Shown here: positions 1 through 8,240 of the stretch, one piece after another | How the letters are laid out: each line of letters opens with the position of its first letter | Position numbering within the stretch: the first letter of the stretch is position 1 | Origin: Paenibacillus cymbidii | GTDB taxonomy: Bacteria; Bacillota; Bacilli; Paenibacillales; NBRC-103111 | Assembly (NCBI RefSeq): GCF_004764705.1 | Contig: NZ_SHLX01000031.1 | Coordinates: 45,844 to 109,843 of the forward strand | Length of the DNA: 64,000 bases | Direction of reading: 5' to 3' | Program-made: the position numbers and the translations under genes | The notes under the pieces: model-generated | What the model was told of the DNA's origin: nothing | Seen by the model: the letters and a program-made list of their open reading frames with translations, nothing else | The model's database searches: none

Positions 1-1
1 C

Positions 2-118
2 TGCCAGCAGCCGGCGGAGTCCATGGCGCAAGCCGCTGCGGACGTTTCCGGGCCGACGCGGCTTGAACCGGCGCTATCGCGCGTCGAGAAACACCGCTCC
101 TCGCGCAGGGGGCGCTAA
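2..118 (+). CDS. C-terminal end of an unidentified protein (partial)
   Basis: An open frame enters from the left edge and stops at TAA 116-118. It reads as about 38 residues (…QQPAESMAQAAADV…) with an Arg-rich tail (HRSSRRGR). Nearly every third codon position is G or C, as in the real genes of this window, so I treat it as coding. A terminator follows 16 bp later, which fits the end of a transcription unit. In Bacillus the gene before hisZ is an acyltransferase (yvoF), but too little is visible here to assign a family. Confidence 0.5.
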   Translation, partial: CQQPAESMAQAAADVSGPTRLEPALSRVEKHRSSRRGR

Positions 119-133
119 CGGAAGTAGGGAGCG

Positions 134-161
134 GCGACTCTGAGGAGTCGTTTTTTTTGTT
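134..161 (+). terminator. Rho-independent terminator before the his operon
   Basis: A CGACTC/GAGTCG stem with a TGAG loop is followed directly by eight T residues. It closes the upstream gene and insulates the his promoter. Confidence 0.8.
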
Positions 162-204
162 TGGCCGCGCACGGGATCGTGGCTGCCGCTCGCTTCCGCT
201 CCCA

Positions 205-233
205 TTGACGGGGGCTATTCGGCGTGGTATTAT
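205..233 (+). promoter_or_regulatory. sigma-A promoter of the his operon
   Basis: TTGACG (205-210) and TATTAT (228-233) are separated by 17 bp, 75 bp ahead of hisZ. Just downstream, at 254-275, GGTA occurs three times at 9-bp spacing (GGTAGTAT, GGTAATAT, GGTAGCG). These direct repeats lie at or just after the expected start of transcription, so they are a candidate operator. No T-box leader is visible. Confidence 0.65.
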
Positions 234-307
234 TACGAATACATTCTTTATCTTGGTAGTATGGTAATATGGTAGCGGACTAAAGCGAATAGGTACAGGT
301 GATAGCC

Positions 308-1507
308 ATGTCGAAGCCAAAAGTGTTTGAAAAACCGACCGGCGTACGCGATTATTTGCCAAACGATGCGGCCAAGCTGCGGATGGTGGAGGCGCGTGTG
401 CTGGCCTGCATGGAGAAGTGGGGCTACAGCCAGATCGTGACGCCGGCGCTTGAATTTTACGATACGGTGGGAGCGGCGAGCGCCACATCGGACAACAAGC
501 TGTTCAAGCTGCTGGACCAGAACGGAAGGACGCTTGTGCTGCGCTCCGACATGACGGCCCCGATCGCCCGCGTCGTGGCGTCGCTGCTCAAGTCCGAGCA
601 GCTGCCGGTGCGCTTGTCGTACCACGCCAACGTGTTCCGGGCGTTCGAGGAGGAAGCGGGACGCGAGTCGGAGTTTTACCAGACCGGCGTCGAGCTCGTC
701 GGCGACGCATCGCCGGAAGCGGACGCCGAGGTGATTGCGCTGGCGATCGCCGCGCTGCAGGCCGCCGGCGTGCGGCAGTTCAAGATCGCGCTCGGCCATG
801 TCGGCTTCCTGAACGGCTTGCTGGACGAAACGCTGCCGGGACGCGCCGAGGAGCAGACGCTGCTGAAGGAATGTTTGCTCAGCCGCAACTACGTCGGCTA
901 TCGGCAGCAAGTCAAACGCGTCGCTGCTGGGGCGGAAGCGCGGGGCGCGCTGGAAAGCATTTTGCGGCTGCGCGGCGGGGACGAAATTTGCGAGCAGGCG
1001 CTGACGTTGACGCAGGACCGCGTCGCGTCGGAAGCGATCCGCCACTTGTGCGCGATGTGGGACGTGCTGAAGGCGTACGGCGTCAGCGAACACGTGCTGA
1101 TCGATTTGACGATGATCGGCAACTTCTCCTACTATACGGGCATGACGTTCGAAGGCTACGCCGCCGATCACGGCTTCCCGGTATGCAGCGGCGGCCGCTA
1201 CGACAACTTGCTCGCCCAGTTCGGCCGCCCGGCGCCGGCTACCGGCTTCGCGCTGAAGACGAGCCGCATCCTCGAACTTGCGGATGACGGGAAGTCGGAG
1301 CCGCTCGATCGCGTGCTCGTGCTGTACGAAGCGTCGTTCCGCGACGAAGCGTTCCGCTGCGCGCGGGAGACGCGCTCCCGCGAAGGCGTCGCCGTCCTGA
1401 CCCGGCGCATAACCGGGGAAGCGGAGGGAGAGCGGATGAAGGCGCTCCCCGCGGGCGGCTACGAGTTCGACGGGCAGCGCTACGGCGATATTGTTGCTTT
1501 CTATTGA
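308..1507 (+). CDS. hisZ: ATP phosphoribosyltransferase regulatory subunit HisZ
   Basis: HisZ is a histidyl-tRNA-synthetase paralogue that pairs with short HisG to form the first, feedback-controlled enzyme of histidine synthesis. The 399-aa product has the class II synthetase core: PTGVRDYLP at the N-terminus, a motif-2-like region (VFRAFEEEAGRESEFYQTG) and SGGRYDNLL near the C-terminus. It lacks the anticodon-binding domain of a true HisRS. I chose ATG 308 because AGGTGA (297-302) is well spaced from it; an in-frame GTG at 299 would add three residues. It is the first gene of an eight-gene operon. Confidence 0.93.
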   Translation: MSKPKVFEKPTGVRDYLPNDAAKLRMVEARVLACMEKWGYSQIVTPALEFYDTVGAASATSDNKLFKLLDQNGRTLVLRSDMTAPIARVVASLLKSEQLPVRLSYHANVFRAFEEEAGRESEFYQTGVELVGDASPEADAEVIALAIAALQAAGVRQFKIALGHVGFLNGLLDETLPGRAEEQTLLKECLLSRNYVGYRQQVKRVAAGAEARGALESILRLRGGDEICEQALTLTQDRVASEAIRHLCAMWDVLKAYGVSEHVLIDLTMIGNFSYYTGMTFEGYAADHGFPVCSGGRYDNLLAQFGRPAPATGFALKTSRILELADDGKSEPLDRVLVLYEASFRDEAFRCARETRSREGVAVLTRRITGEAEGERMKALPAGGYEFDGQRYGDIVAFY

Positions 1508-1542
1508 AAGGTACGACTAGGCGATAAAGTGGGGTGCGGGGA

Positions 1543-2178
1543 ATGCAACAGGTATTGAAGGTAGCCATGCCGAAAGGCCGGATCAACAAGCCGGCGATCA
1601 AGCTGTTCCAAAGCGCGGGCTACCCGCTGCCGGACGATTTGGACGATTCGCGCAAACTGATCATCTCGGTGCCGGACGCGAAGATGGAGTTCATTATGGC
1701 CAAACCGGTCGACGTGGCGACGTACGTGGAATACGGCGTGGCGGATATCGGCATCGTCGGCAAGGACGTGCTGATGGAAGACAGCCGCGACGTTTACGAG
1801 CTGCTGGATCTCGGCATCGCGCGCTGCCGGATGTCGGTCATCGGCCTGCCCGACTGGTCGCCGGTCATGCATCCGCGCGTGGCGACGAAGTATCCGAACG
1901 TCGCTTCCCGCTATTTTCGCGAGCGCGGGCAGCAGGTGGAGGTCATCAAGCTGAACGGCTCGATCGAGCTGGCGCCGCTGATCGGCTTGGCCGACCGCAT
2001 CGTCGACATGGTTGAAACGGGGCGGACGCTGGTCGAGAACGGGCTGGTCGAGCAGGAGCAAATATTCGCGATTACGAGCCGGCTGATCGCCAACCGCGTC
2101 AGCTACCGGATGAAGAACGACGCCATTCAGCTGCTGTGCGACCGGCTGGCGGCGGAAATCGGCGAAGACGCGCTGTAA
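1543..2178 (+). CDS. hisG: ATP phosphoribosyltransferase catalytic subunit, short form
   Basis: HisG condenses ATP and PRPP, the committed step of histidine synthesis. At 211 aa this is the short form, which lacks the C-terminal regulatory domain and depends on HisZ, encoded immediately upstream. Visible motifs are AMPKGRI near the start, ADIGIVGKDVL in the periplasmic-binding-like fold, and DRIVDMVETGRTLVENGL as the PRPP-loop region. ATG 1543 has a GTGGGG ribosome site 8 nt upstream; a GTG at 1534 is a less likely start. Confidence 0.95.
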   Translation: MQQVLKVAMPKGRINKPAIKLFQSAGYPLPDDLDDSRKLIISVPDAKMEFIMAKPVDVATYVEYGVADIGIVGKDVLMEDSRDVYELLDLGIARCRMSVIGLPDWSPVMHPRVATKYPNVASRYFRERGQQVEVIKLNGSIELAPLIGLADRIVDMVETGRTLVENGLVEQEQIFAITSRLIANRVSYRMKNDAIQLLCDRLAAEIGEDAL

Positions 2179-2213
2179 AACGGGCGTTTGGACTAAGAAA
2201 GGGGGCATGACCC

Positions 2214-3491
2214 ATGCGCATTATGGAAGCGGCGCAATTCTCGATCAAGCGCGAAGCGGAATACGGCTCGCCGGAGCAGAACGCGGCGGTGCAAACGATC
2301 ATCGCGCAGGTGCGCCAGGGCGGCGACGCCGCGCTGTGTGCGCTGTCGAAGGAGTTCGACCGCGTCGACGTGGAGGAGCTGCGCATCCCGCAGCAGGAAA
2401 TCGACGCGGCTTACAACAAAGTGGACGCCGCCTTCCTTGCGGCGATTCGCGAGGCGGCGGCGAACATCCGCGCCTTTCACGAGAAGCAGAAGCGCGTCTC
2501 GTGGATGGACGCGCAGCCGGACGGCACGGTGCTCGGGCAAGTGATCCGCCCGCTGCGCCGCATCGGCATTTACGTGCCCGGCGGCAAAGCGGCGTACCCG
2601 TCGTCGGTGCTCATGAACGCGATTCCGGCGCAAGTCGCCGGCGTGCCGGAAATCGTGATGGTGACTCCGCCGGCAACCGCAGGGGAAGCGGGCGTCAACC
2701 CGTACATCCTCGTGGCCGCTGCGGAAGTCGGCATCCGCGAAATTTACCGCGTCGGCGGCGCGCAAGCGGTGGCGGCGCTGGCGTACGGCACGGAGTCGAT
2801 CGCGCCGGTCGACAAAATCGTCGGCCCCGGCAACATCTACGTGGCGCTCGCCAAACGCTACGTCTACGGCACCGTGGCGATCGACAGCATCGCCGGGCCG
2901 AGCGAAATCGTCGTGCTCGCCGACGATACGGCCGAGCCGGCCTATGTGGCGGCCGACCTGCTGTCGCAAGCGGAGCACGACGAAATGGCGTCGGCGGTGC
3001 TTGTAACGACGTCGGCGCAGCTGGCGGAGCAAGTGCGCCGCGAAGTGGAGCGCCAGCTCGAGGCGCTGCCGCGCAAGGCGATCGCCGCGCAGTCGATTCG
3101 CGACTACGGCGCGATTCTGACCGTGGCGAGTCTGGCGGAAGGCATCGATGTGGTGAATCGGCTGGCGCCGGAGCATCTCGAGCTGATGATCGCGGACCCG
3201 TGGACGCATCTCGGGCGGATCGAAAACGCCGGGGCGATTTTTCTCGGGCCGTACAGCTCGGAGCCGGTGGGCGATTACTTCGCCGGGCCGAACCACATTC
3301 TGCCGACGAACGGCACGGCGCGGTTCTCGTCGCCGCTGTCGGTCGACGATTTCGTCAAGAAGTCGAGCGTCATTGCGTACAGCAAGGAAGCGCTGCTCGC
3401 GAACGGCGGCAAAATCGTCGCGCTGGCGCAGCACGAAGGGCTGCAGGCGCACGCGAACGCGATCCAGGTGCGGCTCGACCGGGAAAACTGA
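2214..3491 (+). CDS. hisD: Histidinol dehydrogenase
   Basis: HisD is the zinc-dependent enzyme that oxidises L-histidinol to L-histidine in two NAD-linked steps. The 425-aa length is typical. Signatures include GPGNIYVALAKRYV and GPSEIVVLAD in the NAD-binding half, AEHDEMASAV with the zinc-region His, and GPNHILPTNGTARF near the C-terminus. The start at 2214 is set by AAAGGGGGC 8 nt upstream. It lies 36 bp after hisG and 33 bp before hisB. Confidence 0.96.
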   Translation: MRIMEAAQFSIKREAEYGSPEQNAAVQTIIAQVRQGGDAALCALSKEFDRVDVEELRIPQQEIDAAYNKVDAAFLAAIREAAANIRAFHEKQKRVSWMDAQPDGTVLGQVIRPLRRIGIYVPGGKAAYPSSVLMNAIPAQVAGVPEIVMVTPPATAGEAGVNPYILVAAAEVGIREIYRVGGAQAVAALAYGTESIAPVDKIVGPGNIYVALAKRYVYGTVAIDSIAGPSEIVVLADDTAEPAYVAADLLSQAEHDEMASAVLVTTSAQLAEQVRREVERQLEALPRKAIAAQSIRDYGAILTVASLAEGIDVVNRLAPEHLELMIADPWTHLGRIENAGAIFLGPYSSEPVGDYFAGPNHILPTNGTARFSSPLSVDDFVKKSSVIAYSKEALLANGGKIVALAQHEGLQAHANAIQVRLDREN

Positions 3492-3523
3492 TTCGCATCA
3501 CTACTATTTTAGGGGGCCAACCA

Positions 3524-4132
3524 ATGGCAGGCGACAACGAACAGCAGCGCACGGGCAGCATCGCGCGGCGGACGAACGAAACGGACATCAAGCTGACGCT
3601 GAACGTGGACGGCACGGGCATTTCCGAAATCGAATCGGATGTCGGTTTTCTCAATCACATGCTCGATTTGTTCACGAAGCACGGCCAATTCGACTTGAAG
3701 GTCGACGCGCGCGGCGACGTCGAAATCGACGATCACCACACGGTTGAGGACATCGGCATTTGCCTCGGCCACGCGCTCCGCGAAGCGCTCGGCGACAAGC
3801 GCGGCATCAAGCGGTACGCGAGCGTGTTCGTGCCGATGGACGAAGCGCTGGCGCAAGTGGTTGTCGATATCAGCAACCGGCCGCATTTTGAGCTGAAGGG
3901 CGTCGAATTCCCGGCCGCGTCGGTCGGCAGTCTGACGGTCGAGCTCGTGCACGAGTTTCTGTGGAAGCTGGCGCTCGAAGCGCGCATCACGCTGCACGTC
4001 ATCGTGCATTACGGCCGCAATACGCATCACATGATCGAGGCGGTGTTCAAGGCGCTCGGCCGCGCGCTGGACGAAGCGACGTCGATCGACCCCCGGGTGA
4101 AAGGCGTGCCGTCGACGAAAGGAGTGCTGTAA
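3524..4132 (+). CDS. hisB: Imidazoleglycerol-phosphate dehydratase
   Basis: This is the monofunctional IGP dehydratase (202 aa) that converts imidazole glycerol phosphate to imidazole acetol phosphate. The manganese-binding His/Glu clusters are present as two repeats: FLNHMLDLFTKHG with DDHHTVEDIG, and HVIVHYGRNTHHMIEAVFKAL. No histidinol-phosphatase domain is fused, as expected in Bacillota. No separate histidinol phosphatase or aminotransferase gene is present in the operon, so those steps must be encoded elsewhere. Confidence 0.96.
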   Translation: MAGDNEQQRTGSIARRTNETDIKLTLNVDGTGISEIESDVGFLNHMLDLFTKHGQFDLKVDARGDVEIDDHHTVEDIGICLGHALREALGDKRGIKRYASVFVPMDEALAQVVVDISNRPHFELKGVEFPAASVGSLTVELVHEFLWKLALEARITLHVIVHYGRNTHHMIEAVFKALGRALDEATSIDPRVKGVPSTKGVL

Positions 4133-4135
4133 CCG

Positions 4136-4735
4136 TTGATCGCGATTATCGACTACGGCATGGGCAATTTGCACAGCGTGAGCAAAGCGGTCGAGCGGCT
4201 CGGACGTGTTGCGCTCGTCACAAGCGACGAGGCGCAGATCGCCGCCGCGGACGGCGCGATTCTGCCCGGCGTCGGCGCGTTCGGCGACGCGATGGGCTAC
4301 TTGCGCGAGACCGGCTTGCGCGAAGCGACGCTGCGCTACGCGGCGTCGGGCAAGCCGCTGCTCGGCATCTGCCTCGGCATGCAGCTGCTGTTCGCAAGCA
4401 GCGAGGAGCATGGCCGGCACGACGGACTTGGCCTTCTGCCGGGCGAGGTAGTAAGGTTCCAGGGCAGCTACAAGGTGCCGCACATGGGCTGGAACAAGCT
4501 GAGCTTCCATCAGCCGAGCCCGCTGTTCGAAGGGCTGGAGGAAGGGCATGTCTACTTCGTCCATTCGTACCATGCGAAGCCGGAGCGCGACAGCGATCTG
4601 CTGGCGACGACCGATTATTTTCAGCAGGTGACGGCGATTGTCGGGCGGGACAACGTATACGGCATGCAGTTCCATCCGGAAAAAAGCGGCGAGCTCGGCA
4701 TGCGTCTGCTCGGCAATTTCCTGAGATTAACTTAA
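4136..4735 (+). CDS. hisH: Imidazole glycerol phosphate synthase, glutaminase subunit
   Basis: HisH hydrolyses glutamine and channels ammonia to HisF. The 199-aa class I amidotransferase has the oxyanion region PGVGAFGDAM, the nucleophile Cys in GICLGMQLL, and the His-Glu pair in FHPEKSG. It starts with TTG (4136), supported by AAGGAGTG about 10 nt upstream that overlaps the end of hisB. Only 3 bp separate it from hisB, which implies translational coupling. Confidence 0.94.
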   Translation: MIAIIDYGMGNLHSVSKAVERLGRVALVTSDEAQIAAADGAILPGVGAFGDAMGYLRETGLREATLRYAASGKPLLGICLGMQLLFASSEEHGRHDGLGLLPGEVVRFQGSYKVPHMGWNKLSFHQPSPLFEGLEEGHVYFVHSYHAKPERDSDLLATTDYFQQVTAIVGRDNVYGMQFHPEKSGELGMRLLGNFLRLT

Positions 4736-4750
4736 TGAGGGCAACCCACG

Positions 4751-5512
4751 ATGAAATTCAGACCGTGCATTGACATCCATCAAGGCAAAGTGAAACAAAT
4801 CGTCGGTTCGACGCTGCAGCCGGACGCCAGCAAGGTCGTCGAGAACTTCGTCGCCGCGCAAGGGCCGGGCTATTTTGCGGCGATGTATCGGGAGGACGGC
4901 CTGACCGGCGGCCATATCGTCATGCTCGGCGGCGGCAACGAAGAAGCGGCGGCGGAAGCGCTGCGCGCCTATCCGGGCGGGCTGCAGATCGGCGGGGGCA
5001 TCAACGCCGGCAACGCGGCGAACTATCTTGAGCTTGGCGCGTCGCACGTCATTGTGACGTCGGCGATTTTTCGCGACGGGCAGCTGCATATGGACGAACT
5101 GCTGAAGCTGGTCGCCGAAGCCGGCAAGGAGCGGCTCGTGATCGACCTCAGCTGCAAGGAGAAGGACGGCCGCTACTACGTCGTCACGAACCAGTGGCGC
5201 ACGTTCAGCGATGTGGAAGTGAACGCGGCGAATATCGTCGAGCTGGAGTCGTACTGCAGCGAGTTTCTGATCCACGCCGTCGATGTCGAAGGCAAGCGCG
5301 AAGGAGTGCAGGAGCGGCTGGCCGAGCAGCTGGCGGCCTGGACGTCGATCCCGACGACGTACGCGGGCGGGGCGCGTTCGCTTGCCGATCTGGAGCGGTT
5401 CCGCGCCATTACCGGCGGCCGGCTCGACATTACGATCGGCAGCGCGCTCGATATTTTCGGCGGGCAGCTGCCTTACCGCGACGTGATCGCATACTGCAAG
5501 AAAGGAGGGTAA
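4751..5512 (+). CDS. hisA: ProFAR isomerase HisA, eukaryotic-type subfamily
   Basis: HisA performs the Amadori rearrangement of ProFAR to PRFAR. The 253-aa barrel is not the usual bacterial HisA. It begins KFRPCIDIHQGKVKQIVGST and contains LVIDLSCKEKDGRYYVVTNQ, HAVDVEGKREGVQ, TYAGGARSLADLERF and GSALDIFGGQLPY. From memory these are hallmarks of the fungal and plant HIS6-type enzyme (TIGR02129). Catalytic Asp candidates are Asp8 and the Asp in HAVDVEG. It sits exactly where bacterial hisA normally sits, between hisH and hisF. Confidence 0.9.
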   Translation: MKFRPCIDIHQGKVKQIVGSTLQPDASKVVENFVAAQGPGYFAAMYREDGLTGGHIVMLGGGNEEAAAEALRAYPGGLQIGGGINAGNAANYLELGASHVIVTSAIFRDGQLHMDELLKLVAEAGKERLVIDLSCKEKDGRYYVVTNQWRTFSDVEVNAANIVELESYCSEFLIHAVDVEGKREGVQERLAEQLAAWTSIPTTYAGGARSLADLERFRAITGGRLDITIGSALDIFGGQLPYRDVIAYCKKGG

Positions 5513-5518
5513 TCGACT

Positions 5519-6277
5519 ATGCTGTGCAAACGTATTGTGCCTTGTCTCGACGTCAAGGACGGCCGCGTCGTCAAAGGCGTCAACTTCGTCAACCTGCGCG
5601 ATGCCGGCGACCCGGTCGAGCTGGCGGCGCTGTATGACCGCGAGCATGCCGACGAGTTGGTGTTTCTCGACATCTCGGCTTCCGTCGAAGGGCGGGCGAC
5701 GATGGTGGAGGTTGTGCGCCGCACGGCCGGCGAAATTACGATCCCGTTCACCGTCGGCGGCGGCATCGCCAGTGTCGACGATATGAAGCGGCTGCTGCGC
5801 GCCGGCGCCGACAAGATCGGCATCAACACCGCCGCGGTGCAGAACCCGCAGCTGGTGGCGGACGGAGCGGCGAAGTTCGGCAACCAGTGCATTGTTGTGG
5901 CTATCGACGCCCGCTATAATGAAGCGTGGGGCGAATGGGAAGTCTACACGCACGGCGGCAGGCGCGGCACCGGCATCAAGGCGCTCGAATGGGCGCAGCG
6001 CGTCGAAGCGCTGGGCGCGGGCGAAATTTTGCTCACGAGCATGGATACCGACGGCACGAAGGACGGCTTCGATTTGCCGTTGACGCGGGCCGTAACGGAC
6101 CTGCTGTCCATCCCCGTGATCGCGTCGGGCGGAGCGGGAACGGCGGAGCACTTCTACGACGTCTTCACGCAAGGCGGCGCCGACGCCGGGCTTGCGGCAA
6201 CCATTTTCCATTATAAAGAGCTGTCGGTGCAGGGCGTAAAAGAAGCATTGAAACGCAAAGGGGTGGAAATCCGTTGA
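5519..6277 (+). CDS. hisF: Imidazole glycerol phosphate synthase, cyclase subunit
   Basis: HisF uses ammonia from HisH to turn PRFAR into IGP and AICAR. The 252-aa (beta/alpha)8 barrel shows both catalytic Asp residues: CLDVKDGRVVKGVNF at the N-terminus and VVAIDARYN in the middle. Phosphate-binding loops are seen in TVGGGIAS and ASGGAGTAEHF. It follows hisA by 6 bp with AAAGGAGGG upstream, and its stop codon overlaps the start of hisIE. Confidence 0.97.
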   Translation: MLCKRIVPCLDVKDGRVVKGVNFVNLRDAGDPVELAALYDREHADELVFLDISASVEGRATMVEVVRRTAGEITIPFTVGGGIASVDDMKRLLRAGADKIGINTAAVQNPQLVADGAAKFGNQCIVVAIDARYNEAWGEWEVYTHGGRRGTGIKALEWAQRVEALGAGEILLTSMDTDGTKDGFDLPLTRAVTDLLSIPVIASGGAGTAEHFYDVFTQGGADAGLAATIFHYKELSVQGVKEALKRKGVEIR

Positions 6278-6960
6278 ATATATCGACGAACGGGCAACAA
6301 CTGACGCTGGAGCAAGCCGTGGAGGCGATCCGCTGGAATGCGGACGGCCTGGTGGCGGCCGTGGTGCAGGACGCTGTCAGCAAAGACGTGCTGATGATGG
6401 CGTACATGAACCGCGAATCGCTGGCGCGCACGGCGGAAACCGGGGAAACCTGGTTCTGGAGCCGCTCGCGCGGCGAATTGTGGCACAAGGGGGCGACGTC
6501 GGGCAACATACAGCGGGTACAGGCGATGGCACTCGATTGCGATGGAGACACGCTGCTGGTGAAAGTGGTTCCGGCGGGACCGGCCTGCCACAACGGCACC
6601 TATACGTGTTTCACGAACGCGGTGGAGCTGCCGAACCGGGCGAACGCCGCGGCGGCCGAAGCGAATCCGGACCGGTTCGCAATGCTGTCGACGCTCGAGT
6701 CGGTGATCGCGCAGCGCGAGGCCGAGCGGCCGGAAGGCGCGTACACGACGTACCTGTTCGAGAAGGGTGTCGACAAAATTCTCAAGAAGGTCGGCGAAGA
6801 AACGGCCGAAACGATCATCGCCGCCAAAAACAAGGACAATGACGAGCTTCGCTACGAAGCGAGCGATCTCATTTTCCATCTGCTGGTTCTGCTTCGCGAG
6901 CGGAAGCTGCCGCTTGACGAACTGATGGCGGAACTCGGCAGACGCCACAACAAAAAATAG
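6274..6960 (+). CDS. hisIE: Bifunctional PRA-CH cyclohydrolase / PR-ATP pyrophosphatase
   Basis: This fused enzyme carries out steps 2 and 3 of the pathway. The HisI part (about residues 15-115) contains ETWFWSRSRGELWHKGATSG and the metal-ligand region DCDGDTLLVKVVPAGPACHNG. The HisE part (about 125-228) is a MazG-like helical domain with KVGEETAETIIAAKNKD. The start is TTG 6274, overlapping the hisF stop by 4 nt (TTGA), with AAAGGGGTGG upstream. It is the last gene of the operon; the next gene has its own promoter. Confidence 0.95.
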   Translation: MNISTNGQQLTLEQAVEAIRWNADGLVAAVVQDAVSKDVLMMAYMNRESLARTAETGETWFWSRSRGELWHKGATSGNIQRVQAMALDCDGDTLLVKVVPAGPACHNGTYTCFTNAVELPNRANAAAAEANPDRFAMLSTLESVIAQREAERPEGAYTTYLFEKGVDKILKKVGEETAETIIAAKNKDNDELRYEASDLIFHLLVLLRERKLPLDELMAELGRRHNKK

Positions 6961-6968
6961 TCGGGCTT

Positions 6969-6996
6969 TTGAAATATTCGGGTCCCACGGTATAAT
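6969..6996 (+). promoter_or_regulatory. sigma-A promoter of the PRPP synthetase paralogue
   Basis: TTGAAA (6969-6974) and a perfect TATAAT (6991-6996) have a 16-bp spacer. They lie directly after hisIE and 82 bp ahead of the next gene, so that gene can be transcribed independently of the his operon. Confidence 0.7.
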
Positions 6997-7077
6997 AAGA
7001 ATTGACAAAACTCGGGTCCGCTCGCACACCGTTTACGACACGCACCCTACGGGGGCATAAGCCCAGGAGGTTCATCC

Positions 7078-8025
7078 ATGTCCGGTCAGTTCAAAATTTT
7101 CGCCGGCTCGTCCAACCCGCGGCTGGCGGAACGCATTTGCCGCTCGCTCGGCCAGCCGCTCGGCAAGATCAAGCTGTCGCGCTTCAAGAGCGGCGAACAC
7201 TACTGCTGCTTCGACGAGTCGGTCCGCAACTGCGACGTCTTCCTCGTGCAGACGTTCTCGCACCCGATCAACGAGCATTTCGTCGAACTGCTCGTCATGA
7301 TGGACGCGGCGAAGCGCGCATCGGCCCGGACGATCAACCTGATTATCCCGTATTACGGCTATTCCCGCCAGGAGCGCAAAGCGGCGCCCCGGGAGCCGAT
7401 TTCGGCGAAGATGGTGGCAGACGTGCTGACGACGGCGGGAGCGAACCGCGTCATTACGCTCGATTTGCATGCGCCGGCGATTCAGGGCTTCTTCAATATC
7501 CCGGTCGACCATTTGACGGCGCTCGATCTGATCAGCGACTACATCAAGCGCAAAAATATCGAAAACCCGGTCGTTGTCTCCCCCGACGCAGGCGGCGTTA
7601 CGCGGGCGGAGAATCTTGGCAATATTTTGCATGCGCCGATCGCGCTTATGTTCAAGAAGCGCTACGTGCATAACGAAGCGGTCGTGACGCACGTTATCGG
7701 CGAAGTGGAAGGGCGAACGCCGATCATTTTCGAAGATTTGATCGACACCGGCACGACGATCGTCAACGTGGTCGAAAGCCTGAAGGAACGCGGCGCGAAC
7801 GACATTTACATCTGCGCCACGCACCCGGTATTCTCCGGTCCTGCGCTGCAGCGGCTCGACCACCCGAACATCAAGGAAGTCGTCATCACCGACTCGATTG
7901 CGATTCCGGAAGACCGTTCGCCGCGCTTCCAGGTGCTTTCCGTCGACGAACTGCTGTCCGATTCGGTTCGCATTATTATGCAGGGCGGTTCGATCAGCTC
8001 TCTGTTCAAATACGGCGGCGTGTGA
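7078..8025 (+). CDS. Ribose-phosphate pyrophosphokinase-family protein, divergent paralogue
   Basis: A 315-aa protein of the Prs family, which makes PRPP from ribose 5-phosphate and ATP. Family landmarks are clear: NEHFVELLVMMDAAKRASA, NLIIPYYGYSRQERKA, ITLDLHAPAIQGFF, VVSPDAGGVTRA and the PRPP loop EDLIDTGTT. Several residues differ from the usual enzyme: FKSGE instead of FSDGE near the N-terminus, KAAPREP instead of KARSREP, and KKRYVHNE where the KRRP flexible-loop motif normally lies. Start ATG 7078 has AGGAGG upstream. Its place after the his operon suggests PRPP supply for HisG; the housekeeping prs is probably elsewhere. Confidence 0.8.
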   Translation: MSGQFKIFAGSSNPRLAERICRSLGQPLGKIKLSRFKSGEHYCCFDESVRNCDVFLVQTFSHPINEHFVELLVMMDAAKRASARTINLIIPYYGYSRQERKAAPREPISAKMVADVLTTAGANRVITLDLHAPAIQGFFNIPVDHLTALDLISDYIKRKNIENPVVVSPDAGGVTRAENLGNILHAPIALMFKKRYVHNEAVVTHVIGEVEGRTPIIFEDLIDTGTTIVNVVESLKERGANDIYICATHPVFSGPALQRLDHPNIKEVVITDSIAIPEDRSPRFQVLSVDELLSDSVRIIMQGGSISSLFKYGGV

Positions 8026-8240
8026 TCGGGCTGTGCCATCCGCTGTATCGGTTCCGGCCGGGCGCCTTGCGCCGCGGCCGTATTCCGCGTTGGGCGGCAT
8101 AGCGCCGCAAGGGGTGCGGACCGGGCCCGGAGGAATGGGACAAATCGCCTGCAAATGTCTTTCGTGCTTTTCCCGCAACTATGATATACTTTTGTTCAAG
8201 CAGATTCCTGCATGATAAGCACCGGAGGTGTAAGGCTCAA

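Noticed and set aside
1..300. T-box riboswitch ahead of the his operon
   Set aside because: No T-box consensus (TGGnACCGCG) or specifier-loop structure is visible. The hairpin at 134-161 ends the previous gene and lies before the promoter.
2193..3452. Long antisense open frame opposite hisD, and many others like it opposite other genes
   Set aside because: GC-rich coding DNA with G/C in third positions leaves long open frames on the other strand. These lack ribosome sites and give Arg/Ala/His-rich text without motifs.
8026..8160. Terminator after the PRPP synthetase gene
   Set aside because: GC-rich partial inverted repeats (GGCGCCTTGCG...CGCAAGGGGTGC) are seen, but pairing is patchy and there is no T run.
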